From NCBI GenBank assembly GCA_963742715.1, contig CAVUMR010000001.1:620001-684000 (forward strand): 64,000 nt of DNA, read 5' to 3'. The position numbers were made by a program, and so were the translations under genes. The notes under the pieces are model-generated. The model was not told the DNA's origin, made no database searches, and saw only the letters and a list, made by a program, of their open reading frames with translations. The stretch is from CAVUMR01 sp963742715. Lineage in GTDB: Bacteria > Actinomycetota > Actinomycetes > Mycobacteriales > Micromonosporaceae. Positions 52,333-60,289 of this stretch are shown piece by piece. The number at the start of each line of letters is the position of its first letter. The first letter of the stretch is position 1.

Positions 52333-53226
52333 GTGACGGACTATCTAGCGTCCGGTGACCTCGTCACCGGCGAAGTCCTCGCCGCGCGCCTGGCGCTGTC
52401 CGACGGACTGCACCGGCTCGCCGGCGTACTGCGGCTCGGCCGGAACCGTGGGCAGCTGCCCGCGCCGATCGACTTCATCCGCGGTCAGGTACGCAGCGCT
52501 GCCCCCGGTGAGGAGCTCGATCGGACCCCGTCCGACGGGCCGCGTCCGGCCGGCGCCCCGCGCCCGGGCACCACCCGTACGACGGTGCGACTCCCCGGCC
52601 ACGCACCTCGCCGGCCCGGACCGGCGCCGTCCGGTACGCCGGACCGCGACCGCCCGGTCGAACCGCCCGGGGAGGTCTGGCAGCTCGTACAACGGGCCCA
52701 GAACGGCGATTCCGACGCGTTCGGCCAGCTGTACGACCGGTACGTGGACACGGTGTTCCGGTTCATCTACTTCCGGGTCGCGTCCCGACCGCTGGCCGAG
52801 GACCTGACCAGTGAGACGTTCCTGCGCGCGCTCAAGCGGATCAGCAGCTTCACCTGGCAGGGCCGCGATCTCGGCGCCTGGCTGGTGACGATCGCGCGCA
52901 ACCTGGTCGCCGACCACTTCAAGTCCGGCCGGTACCGCCTGGAGATCACCAGCGCGGACGTGCTCGAAGCCGACCGCGAAGACCGTGCCCCCGAAGGGAG
53001 CCCGGAAGCGGTCGTACTGGACCGGATGACCAACGCGACGCTGCTGGAGGCGATCAAGCGGCTGAACCCCGAACAGCAGGAATGCATCTCGATGCGGTTC
53101 CTGCAGAGCTTCTCGGTGGCCGAGACGGCCGAGGCGATGGGCAAGAACGAAGGGGCGATCAAAGCCCTGCAGTACCGCGCGGTACGCGCTCTCGCCCGGC
53201 TTCTCCCGGAAGGTTTCGCTCCGTGA
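52333..53226 (+). CDS. bldN: ECF sigma factor, BldN-like
   Basis: 297 residues. The last ~185 residues are a sigma2/sigma4 pair close to Streptomyces BldN: VQRAQNGDSDAFGQLYDRYV, TFLRALKRISSFTWQGRDLG, AWLVTIARNLVADHFKSGRY, LNPEQQECISMRFLQSFSVA and MGKNEGAIKALQYRAVRALA. The ~110-residue N-terminal extension rich in Pro/Arg parallels the pro-sequence of Streptomyces BldN, which is removed before activity; cleavage here is inferred. GGAGGA precedes the GTG. The next gene encodes a RsbN-like membrane protein. BldN drives aerial growth genes (chaplins, rodlins) in Streptomyces. Confidence 0.93.
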   Translation: MTDYLASGDLVTGEVLAARLALSDGLHRLAGVLRLGRNRGQLPAPIDFIRGQVRSAAPGEELDRTPSDGPRPAGAPRPGTTRTTVRLPGHAPRRPGPAPSGTPDRDRPVEPPGEVWQLVQRAQNGDSDAFGQLYDRYVDTVFRFIYFRVASRPLAEDLTSETFLRALKRISSFTWQGRDLGAWLVTIARNLVADHFKSGRYRLEITSADVLEADREDRAPEGSPEAVVLDRMTNATLLEAIKRLNPEQQECISMRFLQSFSVAETAEAMGKNEGAIKALQYRAVRALARLLPEGFAP

Positions 53227-53379
53227 CCAGTCGCCCCGTCCGGTCGCTGTACCGGCAAGCCGTAACCCGTCGGACCCTGTGTCCGTTGGGTAGGGCGAGG
53301 CTGGCGACCCAGCCCCAGTCAGCGGCCAACAGCACCGTTTCTGCTGGATACGCCCTGCGCGGAGGAGAAGGAGGTGTGC

Positions 53380-54483
53380 GTGGTGATCGTTGACCTGTTC
53401 AGCCGACAGCGGGCCGAGCGCCTCGCGCAGCTCCTCGACGACGGTGACGGAGCGCCCCGGCACAGCCGGAACCGCCACGATCAGGACCTCGCGCCGCTGG
53501 TACGCACGAGCCAGCAGCTCTCCGGCATCACCAGCACCGTGACCATCGACCCGGCATTCCGTTCGGCCCTGCGGCAGCGACTGTTGGACATCGCCGCGGT
53601 CCAGGGCATCGGCGTGACCACCGAGCCGGCACCTCGGCAACGCCAGTACTCCCCGAGCCGGGTGCCCGCCCGGCGCACCCGCGCCCGGCTCGCACTCGCG
53701 GTCGGCAGCGTCGTTGGCGTGCTCGCCGTCTCCGGCGTATCCGCCGCGAGCGGTTCGGCCATGCCGGGCGACACGTTGTACGACGTGAAGCGCTCGACCG
53801 AGCGCGCCCAGATCGCGCTGGCCGGCTCCGACGTGAACAGCGGCCAGCTGTACCTGCAGTTCGCCCGTACCCGGGCGAGCGAGGCCCGTGCGGTGCGGCA
53901 CAACCCGGTGTCGCTGACGAACGTGCTGCGGGACATGGACCGGCAGACCGCCCAGGGGGTACGCCTGCTCACCACCGCCGCGGTGGAGCGGCATGACCCG
54001 CCCGCGCTCGACGTGGTGGACGGTTTCGTCGTACAGCAGCGCCGGTCGGTCGCGGACCTGATCCCGCTGCTCAGTGACGTCTCCCGGGAGCGGGCGCTGA
54101 GCTCGCTGACCCTGCTCGACACCGTGCAGCGGCGCTCGGAGAGCCTGCGGGCCCGGTTGCTGTGCACGGCCGCGAGCGACACCCAGTACGACGCGCTCGG
54201 TCCGCTGCCCCGCAACTGCGCGGCGCTGCCGGCCTCCGGCCAGGGACCGTCGGCCGGCCAGGCGAACGGCCAGGGCCAGCAGTCACAGCAGCCCGGGCCG
54301 GGCGCCCCCCGGGCGCCGGCCGCCTCTCCCAGCCCGACCCCGGGCAAGAGCGGTGGGCTGCTGCCCGGGTTGGACCCGAGCATCGGCATCAGCGTGTCCG
54401 GGGGTACCCCGTCGAGCAATCCGAGCGATGACGACGGCCTGATCGGCGAACTCGGCCGCATCCTCGGCGGCCTGCTCGGCTGA
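53380..54483 (+). CDS. rsbN: RsbN-like anti-sigma factor with DUF5667 domain
   Basis: 367 residues. Cytoplasmic N-terminal ~100 residues, one transmembrane helix (LALAVGSVVGVLAVSGVSAA), then a DUF5667 extracellular region (SAMPGDTLYDVKRSTERAQI, LYLQFARTRASEARAV) and a Pro/Gly/Gln-rich tail. In Streptomyces, RsbN is encoded directly after bldN and holds the sigma factor at the membrane. Four GTGs lie close together; AAGGAGG fits the GTG at 53380 best. The 153-bp gap between bldN and this gene may carry its own promoter. Confidence 0.87.
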   Translation: MVIVDLFSRQRAERLAQLLDDGDGAPRHSRNRHDQDLAPLVRTSQQLSGITSTVTIDPAFRSALRQRLLDIAAVQGIGVTTEPAPRQRQYSPSRVPARRTRARLALAVGSVVGVLAVSGVSAASGSAMPGDTLYDVKRSTERAQIALAGSDVNSGQLYLQFARTRASEARAVRHNPVSLTNVLRDMDRQTAQGVRLLTTAAVERHDPPALDVVDGFVVQQRRSVADLIPLLSDVSRERALSSLTLLDTVQRRSESLRARLLCTAASDTQYDALGPLPRNCAALPASGQGPSAGQANGQGQQSQQPGPGAPRAPAASPSPTPGKSGGLLPGLDPSIGISVSGGTPSSNPSDDDGLIGELGRILGGLLG

Positions 54484-54530
54484 GCTCGGTCAACCTGACC
54501 CCCGACCACGATGCCGCTACCCTCGGGCCT

Positions 54531-55454
54531 GTGGATCTGCTAGCCCGGCTGACCCGACGCCGACAGGACGAAGCCGACCGTGCCCACGTCGCCGGCGTAG
54601 CCAGCGCCGGTGCGGCCAGCGAGGCGGCGTTGACCGGAGGCAGCGCGGCACCAGAGCTCGAGGCCGCGCTCGCGATACCCCCGGACCCGACCGCGGCGGC
54701 GTTCTTCGACGTGGACAACACGTTCATGCGCGGTGCCGCGATCTACTGGTTCGCCCGGGGCCTCGCCTCCCGCAAGTACTTCACCACCCGGGATCTGGCC
54801 CGGTTCGGCTGGCAGCAGCTGAAGTTCCGGATGACCAGCACCGAGAACCACGGGGACATGAGCCAGGCGCGGGACACCGCGCTGGCGTTCGTCGCCGGCC
54901 GGCCGGTGGACGAGATCGTCCGGTTCGGCGAGGAGATCTACGACGAGCTGCTGGCCGAGCGGATCTGGTCCGGTACCCGCGCGCTCGCGCAACTGCATCT
55001 CGACGCCGGCCAGCGGGTCTGGCTGGTCACCGCGGCGCCGGTCGAGCTGGCCCGGCTGCTCGCCCGCCGACTGGGCCTCACCGGCGCCCTCGGTACCGTC
55101 GCCGAGGTGCAGAACGGGGAGTACACCGGCCGCCTGGTCGGCGACATCCTGCACGGACCGGCCAAGGCGGAGGCGGTAACCGCGCTCGCCGAGAACGAGG
55201 GCCTCGACCTGGACAGGTGTACGGCGTACAGCGACTCGGCGAACGACCTGCCGATGCTGACCACGGTCGGGCACGCGGTGGCGGTGAATCCGGACAGCCC
55301 GCTACGGCGCGAGGCACAACGCCGCGGCTGGGAGGTGCACGACTACCGGACCGGCCGCAAAGCGGTGCTGATCGCGGTACCGGTGGCACTGGGCACCGGC
55401 GCGGTCATGGGCGCGGTCGCGGCCGGGCTCGCCCTGCGGCGCCGATTGCGCTGA
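54531..55454 (+). CDS. HAD-IB family phosphatase (SerB-like)
   Basis: 307 residues. Motif I FFDVDNTFMRGAA, motif II WLVTAAPVELARLL, and CTAYSDSANDLPMLTTVGHA for motif IV. An N-terminal ~50-residue extension and a C-terminal hydrophobic helix (AVLIAVPVALGTGAVMGAVA) suggest a membrane anchor. Mycobacterial SerB1 (Rv0505c) in the same neighbourhood is of this type. Substrate could be a phospholipid or phosphoserine; not decided by sequence. Confidence 0.88.
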   Translation: MDLLARLTRRRQDEADRAHVAGVASAGAASEAALTGGSAAPELEAALAIPPDPTAAAFFDVDNTFMRGAAIYWFARGLASRKYFTTRDLARFGWQQLKFRMTSTENHGDMSQARDTALAFVAGRPVDEIVRFGEEIYDELLAERIWSGTRALAQLHLDAGQRVWLVTAAPVELARLLARRLGLTGALGTVAEVQNGEYTGRLVGDILHGPAKAEAVTALAENEGLDLDRCTAYSDSANDLPMLTTVGHAVAVNPDSPLRREAQRRGWEVHDYRTGRKAVLIAVPVALGTGAVMGAVAAGLALRRRLR

Positions 55455-55496
55455 GCGCGGCTCCAGCAGGTATGGCGGGCCCCCACGGCGCTCAGC
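55450..55496. terminator. Inverted repeat spanning both stop codons of a convergent pair
   Basis: GCTGAGCGC (55450-55458) and GCGCTCAGC (55488-55496) are perfect complements around a 29-nt loop and contain the stops of the HAD-IB and PlsC genes. Possible bidirectional terminator; the large loop lowers confidence. Confidence 0.45.
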
Positions 55497-56745
55497 CGAA
55501 CACGGTGCCCCGGCGCAGCAGCAGCCGGTACAGCGTCTGCTGGATGGTCTCCCGGACCGTGTCGGCCAGGTTGAACACGGCCATCGGATCGTCGGCCGAG
55601 TCGGCCAGCTCAGCAGTGTCGATCGGCTCGCCGAACTCGATCAGCCACTTGCTCGGCAGTGGCACCATGCCCAGCGGACCCAACCACGGGAACAGCGGCG
55701 TGACCGGGAAGTACGGAGCCCCGAGCAGCCGCGCCAGCGGCTTGATGTCGCCGATCAGCGGGTAGATCTCCTCGGCACCGACGATCGACACCGGCACGAT
55801 CGGGGCGCCGGTACGCAGCGCCGCCGAGACGAAACCGCCGCGGCCGAAGCGCTGCAGCTTGTACCGCTCGCGGAACGGCTTGCCGACGCCCTTGAAGCCC
55901 TCCGGGAACACGCCCACCACGTTGCCGGTGGACAGCAGCCGCTCGGCGTCCGGCGCGCAGGCGAGAGTGGCGCCACCCTTACGCGCGTACTCCCCGAACA
56001 ACGGCATCCGGAACACGAAGTCGGCCCCGAGCAGCCGCAGGTGCCGGCGCGCCGGATGGTCCTCCAGCAGCGCGGTGGACAGCATCGCCGAGTCCATCGC
56101 GACCGTGCCGGAGTGGTTCGCTACGAGCAGCGCGCTGCCGGTACTGGGCACCCGGTCGATGCCGAAGACCTCGACCCGGAACCAGTGCTTGTACAGCACC
56201 TTGAGAGCCGGGGCGAGCACCTGCTCGGTGAACTCGCGGTCGAAACCGAACTCGTCGACCTCGTACTCGCCGGTGATCCGGCGCCGGATGAAGTCGAACG
56301 CTTCGTCGATCCGTCGCTCCCACCCGTCACCGGCGCCCTGCTCCTCGCCCGAGCCATGGGCGCTCTGCTTCTCGCCCGAGCCACGGGAACTCTGCGCGTC
56401 GCCCGAGCCGCTGGGCGGGACCGGCGAGCGCGACGGGACAGCGCCGTTCGGGGCGGTGCCGTTCGGCGGGACAGTGCCGTTCGGGACAGTGCCGTTCGGG
56501 ACAGTGCCGTTCGGGACAGTGCCGTTCGGGATGGTGCCGTTCGGCGGGACGAGTCCGTCCGGCGGTACGGAGGCCATCTCCTCCGGCGGTGGGATGACCG
56601 GCCGCCGTCGGGCCCGGCCGGAGCCGCTGCTGCGGGAGGCGATCCGCGCGGTCGGGTCCACCCTGCCGTTGCCGGATCCGCGGCGGGTGTTGCCGCTGCC
56701 GGTGGCCCGTGGCCGGGCCGGATCCCCGGTGGACATCGCGCTCAC
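55492..56745 (-). CDS. PlsC-family lysophospholipid acyltransferase
   Basis: 417 residues. The N-terminal ~150 residues are low-complexity and include seven or more NGTVP-type pentapeptides. The acyltransferase core begins near residue 170: SALLVANHSGTVAMDSAMLS with the catalytic His-Asp pair (spacing longer than the usual HX4D), FVFRMPLFGEYARKGGATLA, VVGVFPEGFKGVGKPFRERY (substrate-binding EG) and APIVPVSIVGAEEIYPLIGD. Mycobacterial Rv0502 is of this kind. Start ATG overlaps the epimerase stop by four bases. Likely acts in membrane lipid synthesis. Confidence 0.88.
   Translation of the reverse strand: MSAMSTGDPARPRATGSGNTRRGSGNGRVDPTARIASRSSGSGRARRRPVIPPPEEMASVPPDGLVPPNGTIPNGTVPNGTVPNGTVPNGTVPPNGTAPNGAVPSRSPVPPSGSGDAQSSRGSGEKQSAHGSGEEQGAGDGWERRIDEAFDFIRRRITGEYEVDEFGFDREFTEQVLAPALKVLYKHWFRVEVFGIDRVPSTGSALLVANHSGTVAMDSAMLSTALLEDHPARRHLRLLGADFVFRMPLFGEYARKGGATLACAPDAERLLSTGNVVGVFPEGFKGVGKPFRERYKLQRFGRGGFVSAALRTGAPIVPVSIVGAEEIYPLIGDIKPLARLLGAPYFPVTPLFPWLGPLGMVPLPSKWLIEFGEPIDTAELADSADDPMAVFNLADTVRETIQQTLYRLLLRRGTVFG
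56442..56549 (-). repeat. 15-bp in-frame tandem repeat encoding NGTVP units
   Basis: About seven 15-bp units close to GTGCCGTTCGGGACA (plus strand) encode repeated PNGTV in the N-terminal part of the PlsC-family protein. Adjacent central copies are identical. Confidence 0.85.
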
Positions 56746-57803
56746 CTCCGCGCCAAGGTACCGACGGCCGACAGCAGCCGGTGCGCCCCCGCGGTGACCA
56801 GCTGTTGTACCGCGGCCAGATTCTCCGGGCTGACCACCGACGAGAGATCATGCCCGCGTACGAACTCGTCAAACGCGTCCACTGTGGACCGTGGCTGGTA
56901 GCCGAACTCGGAGACCAGCGCGGTCACGTCCACTACCCGACCATGTACCAGAAAATCGAGCTGGTCGAGGGAGAAGTCGACGATCCCGCTCCGCTTGGCG
57001 AAGTCGGCCACGGCGGACATGCCCGGCTCGGGCACCGGGACCGGCACCCGGCCGGCCCGACGGATCGCCTGGGACAGCAGCAGCGCGCCCGGGCCGGCCA
57101 CGTTGTACACGCCGTCGTGGTCCTCGACGGTCGCCCGGTACAGCACGTCCAGCGCGTCCTGGACGTGCGCGAACTGCACCCGCGGGTCGTACCCGAGCAC
57201 GGTCGGTACCACCGGCAGCGAGAAGTACCGGGTGAGCGTGGTGTCGGCACGCGGCCCGACCAGGGGGGCGAACCGCAGTACGGTCACCATCGCGTCGGGC
57301 CGCCGGCGCCGGAAGCCCCGGACGTACCCCTCGATCTCGACGATGTCCTTGGCGTACCCGCCGCGCGGCATCGCCCGCGGCTCGGTGTCCTCGGTGAAGA
57401 TGGCCGGGTCACGCGACGACGCGCCATAGGCGGCGGTGGACGAGCGGACCACCAGCCGGTTGACCGATTCGGACTTCTGGCAGGCGGCGAGCAGCTGCAA
57501 CGTACCGATAACGTTCAGCTCTTTCATCGCGGACCGGCCGCCGGCACCGGCCGGGGAGGCCACCACCGCCATGTGCAGGACGGTGTCGACGCCCTCGGAC
57601 GCGATGATCTTCGCGATCAGCGGGTTGCGGATGTCGGCCCGGACGAACTCGGTACGCCCGAGCAGCGCGGCGAGATCACCGTGCGGCGGGGTGGTGTCCA
57701 CCCCGACGACCCGCTCGATCCGACTGTCCGCCGCGAGTCGCGCGGCGACATGCGCGGCCAGGTACCGGCTGACACCGGTGACAAGTACCACCTTCGGCGA
57801 CAT
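56742..57803 (-). CDS. NAD-dependent epimerase/dehydratase (extended SDR)
   Basis: 353 residues. Starts SPKVVLVTGVSRYLAAHVAA (a TGxxxxxA variant of the TGxxGxxG nucleotide motif, with Tyr-Leu in place of Gly), then ADIRNPLIAKII, RLVVRSSTAAYGAS, RGGYAKDIVEIEGYVRG with the YxxxK catalytic pair, and LRFAPLVGPRAD. It corresponds in position to galE2 (Rv0501) of mycobacteria, though substrate is not proved. Operon with the PlsC gene (4-nt overlap). Confidence 0.87.
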   Translation of the reverse strand: MSPKVVLVTGVSRYLAAHVAARLAADSRIERVVGVDTTPPHGDLAALLGRTEFVRADIRNPLIAKIIASEGVDTVLHMAVVASPAGAGGRSAMKELNVIGTLQLLAACQKSESVNRLVVRSSTAAYGASSRDPAIFTEDTEPRAMPRGGYAKDIVEIEGYVRGFRRRRPDAMVTVLRFAPLVGPRADTTLTRYFSLPVVPTVLGYDPRVQFAHVQDALDVLYRATVEDHDGVYNVAGPGALLLSQAIRRAGRVPVPVPEPGMSAVADFAKRSGIVDFSLDQLDFLVHGRVVDVTALVSEFGYQPRSTVDAFDEFVRGHDLSSVVSPENLAAVQQLVTAGAHRLLSAVGTLARR

Positions 57804-57990
57804 GCGCCCTCCGCACTGTGTACGCGCTAGTACATAGCCTGCGGACCGCCGGTCTCACGCGCGGCGATGCGGAGGGGCACGACACCGAACCGCGGCCGCC
57901 GGACGGCGACCGAGTTGTCGGACGTTGAACGATCAGTGCGGCTCCGTGGTCGCTACCGGCGACGGCCGCACGCGAGTCGAAGCGAGGACC

Positions 57991-58092
57991 CTACTTGCCG
58001 AGACGACGGCGCTGAATACGGGTCTTACGCAGCAACTTGCGGTGCTTCTTCTTGGCCATGCGCTTGCGGCGCTTCTTGACCACCGAGCCCAT
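57991..58092 (-). CDS. Small basic ribosomal protein bS22 (AURKAIP1/COX24 domain)
   Basis: 33 residues, almost entirely Lys and Arg: MGSVVKKRRKRMAKKKHRKL then LRKTRIQRRRLGK. This is the AURKAIP1/COX24 family, identified as the extra small-subunit protein bS22 in mycobacterial ribosomes. AGGGGA precedes the ATG with good spacing. It lies between the HTH gene and the epimerase as in mycobacteria (Rv0500B between Rv0500A and galE2). It is short enough to be missed by length-filtered gene calling. Confidence 0.95.
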   Translation of the reverse strand: MGSVVKKRRKRMAKKKHRKLLRKTRIQRRRLGK

Positions 58093-58259
58093 ACGTCTTC
58101 CCCTTGCGAGAGGCGGATCACGTCATCCGGTCCAGGGTACCGGGCGACCGCCGCACGGCTCGGCCCGGGCCCACACCGTCCGGGCGCGCGCGTACGAACC
58201 GCCCGGAAGGTGGCCCCGCCGGGCGTTCCGCCGACCGGTACCCCCGGCGGCGACCGAGG

Positions 58260-58469
58260 TCAGGCTGTGTCGGTGAACGCATCCTTGAGATACGCGTGTA
58301 CGGCGTGCTCAGGAACCCGGAACGACCGACCCACCCGCACCGAGGTGAGTTCACCCGAGTGCAGCAGCCGGTACACCGTCATCTTCGATACGCGCATGAG
58401 CGCCGCCACTTCGGCGACGGTCAGGAACTTCACCCCGGACAGCCCACCATCCGAGCGAGATCCGGCCAT
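58260..58469 (-). CDS. Excisionase/BldC-like helix-turn-helix DNA-binding protein
   Basis: 69 residues. KFLTVAEVAALMRVSKMTVY and RLLHSGELTSVRVGRSFRVP form a complete MerR-like winged helix, followed by a short AVHAYLKDAF helix. Equivalent to mycobacterial Rv0500A, whose targets are unclear. It is chosen to start at ATG 58469 with AGGTG upstream; 24 more codons are open before that without support. Confidence 0.9.
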   Translation of the reverse strand: MAGSRSDGGLSGVKFLTVAEVAALMRVSKMTVYRLLHSGELTSVRVGRSFRVPEHAVHAYLKDAFTDTA

Positions 58470-58632
58470 AGCGACACCTATCCGGCACGCGTCGGCCGGC
58501 GGCTTCCCCTCCGCCGGGACAGACACGCACGTGCTGATCAAACACTAACGGGGCAGGAGTGACAGGCGCGATCCACCGGGAAGCTCGATCGTGCCGGATC
58601 GGCACCGCCGTACCGCACCGCCGGGCGCCGGA

Positions 58633-59553
58633 TCAGCGACGGGAGCGCAGCGCGCGCAGGAAGAACCCGACATTCGCCGGTCGTTCGGCCAGACGGCGCA
58701 TCAGGTAGCCGTACCAGTCGGTGCCGTAGGGCAGGTACACCCGGGTCGGGTAGCCCGCCGCCACCAGCCGGAGCTGCTCCTCCGGACGTACGCCATAGAG
58801 CATCTGGAACTCGAACGAGTCGGGCGCCCGGTCGAACCAGGTCACCCGGTCCTCGGTGATCGCCACCAGGCGCGGATCGTGGGTGGCGATCATCGGGTAG
58901 CCCTCGCCCGACATCAGGATGTTCAGACAGCGCACGAACGACCGGTCCACGTCGAGCCGGGACTGGAAGGCGACCGACTCGGGCTCGGCGTACGCGCCCT
59001 TGCACAGCCGCACCCGGGAGCCGGCGTACGCCAGTTCCTTGCAGTCCGCCTCGGTGCGGCGCAGGTACGCCTGCAGGACCGCGCCGGTGGACGGGAAGTC
59101 CTGGCGCAACTCGAGCAGGGTGTCGAGGGTCGCGTCGGTGGTGGTGTGGTCCTCCATGTCCAGCGTCACGGTGGTGCCGGCCTTGGTGGCCGCCGCGCAG
59201 ATCGCCCGGACGTGCTCGGTGGCGAGCTTCGAGTCGAACTGCTGGCCGAGCGCGGACAGCTTGACGCTGACCTCGGCGGACGTGTTCAGCCCGGCGCTGG
59301 TCAACGCGTCCAGCAGGTGCAGGTACTCGTCCCGGATGGCCTCGGCCTGCTCGGGGTTGACGGTGTCCTCGCCCAGATAGTCGAGGCTCACCAGCAGGCC
59401 GTCCGCGGCGAGGTCACCGGTGGCCCGGAGAGCATTCGACACCGCGGTACCGGGGACGAACCGACGTACGACGGTGCGGCTCACCGGCGCCGTCTCAACG
59501 AGCCGCTCAACCCGCCTGCTGCGGGCCGCGGCGAGGATCACCGATCGGAGCAT
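58633..59553 (-). CDS. Proline dehydrogenase
   Basis: 306 residues, the usual size for monofunctional PRODH. FAD-dependent oxidation of proline to pyrroline-5-carboxylate. Seen: VSLDYLGEDTVNPEQAEAIR, VSVKLSALGQQFDSKLATEH, VTLDMEDHTTTDATLDTLLE, VRLCKGAYAEPESVAFQ, PMIATHDPRLVAITED, FEFQMLYGVRPEEQLRLVAA and YLPYGTDWYGYLMRRLAERP. The ATG at 59553 is preferred by comparison with mycobacterial PruB; the frame is open 15 codons further. No P5C dehydrogenase gene is in the window. Confidence 0.95.
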   Translation of the reverse strand: MLRSVILAAARSRRVERLVETAPVSRTVVRRFVPGTAVSNALRATGDLAADGLLVSLDYLGEDTVNPEQAEAIRDEYLHLLDALTSAGLNTSAEVSVKLSALGQQFDSKLATEHVRAICAAATKAGTTVTLDMEDHTTTDATLDTLLELRQDFPSTGAVLQAYLRRTEADCKELAYAGSRVRLCKGAYAEPESVAFQSRLDVDRSFVRCLNILMSGEGYPMIATHDPRLVAITEDRVTWFDRAPDSFEFQMLYGVRPEEQLRLVAAGYPTRVYLPYGTDWYGYLMRRLAERPANVGFFLRALRSRR

Positions 59554-59641
59554 GGGGGGAGCGTAGTCCGGACTGCCGGGATCGTCGTACCCGCGCATGC
59601 CGTCTGAATTCCGGCAGCCGCCCGCGCTGGAACGAAAAGGT

Positions 59642-59670
59642 TTGACACATAAACTTTAGTACCCTAAACA
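59642..59670 (+). promoter_or_regulatory. Promoter of the MarR-ABC operon with overlapping operator
   Basis: TTGACA (59642-59647), 17 bp, then TAAACA (59665-59670), the best sigma70-like promoter in the window. TTTAG-TACC-CTAAA (59655-59668), an inverted repeat, overlaps the -10 and is a likely MarR operator. Transcription would start at about 59677-59679, at the second ATG of the gene, implying a leaderless mRNA. Confidence 0.78.
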
Positions 59671-59677
59671 TATGCCC

Positions 59678-60289
59678 ATGGGTAGCGAGTTCGCAATCCG
59701 CTGGGGCATCCCGGACGGTGACAAGCCGCTCGAGGAGCAGCCCATCTCCCGGCTGTTCGGGCTGGCCTCCCGGCTCATCGGCATGGTGTCCCACCGGATG
59801 CTCGAGCAGCACGGGATCAGCGGCGCCGGCCTGGCCGTGCTCCAGGTTCTGGGCAGCGAGGACGGGCTCAAGTCGACCGAGGTGGCCAACCGGATCTGGA
59901 CCACCCCGGCCACGCTCAGCACTGTGGTCAACACGCTGGAACGGGACGGGTACGTCGAGCGCCGGCGCGAGTCGCACGACCGGCGGGTGGTCCGGCTGGT
60001 GCTGACCGAACACGGGCGTACCAGCCTGGACAATGCCCGGCAGGACGTGAGCGGGCAGTACAGCGAGCTGTTCGACTACATCGACCCGGCGGACGAGCCG
60101 GCGATCCGCAGGTTCCTGCTCGGCTCGATCGAGCGGTTCAGCGCGGTGGTCCGCGCCGAGACGCTGGGGCCGCTGGCGCGACGGATCGCCGAAACCGAAC
60201 AGGCCGACAGCGACACCGATCCGGACCAGCCGGGGGACAGCGGCGGGCCGGAAACCAGGCCTGCGAAAAAGAGGGGGTTGCAGCCGTGA
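59678..60289 (+). CDS. MarR-family transcriptional regulator
   Basis: 203 residues from ATG 59678 (another ATG two codons upstream at 59672). Winged helix: ISGAGLAVLQVLGSEDGLKS, TEVANRIWTTPATLSTVVNT, LERDGYVERRRESHDRRVVR with the DxR wing motif. The C-terminal ~30 residues are acidic and disordered. The promoter places the transcript start at the chosen ATG. It overlaps the ABC ATPase gene by four bases (GTGA) and likely represses the whole operon. Confidence 0.93.
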   Translation: MGSEFAIRWGIPDGDKPLEEQPISRLFGLASRLIGMVSHRMLEQHGISGAGLAVLQVLGSEDGLKSTEVANRIWTTPATLSTVVNTLERDGYVERRRESHDRRVVRLVLTEHGRTSLDNARQDVSGQYSELFDYIDPADEPAIRRFLLGSIERFSAVVRAETLGPLARRIAETEQADSDTDPDQPGDSGGPETRPAKKRGLQP

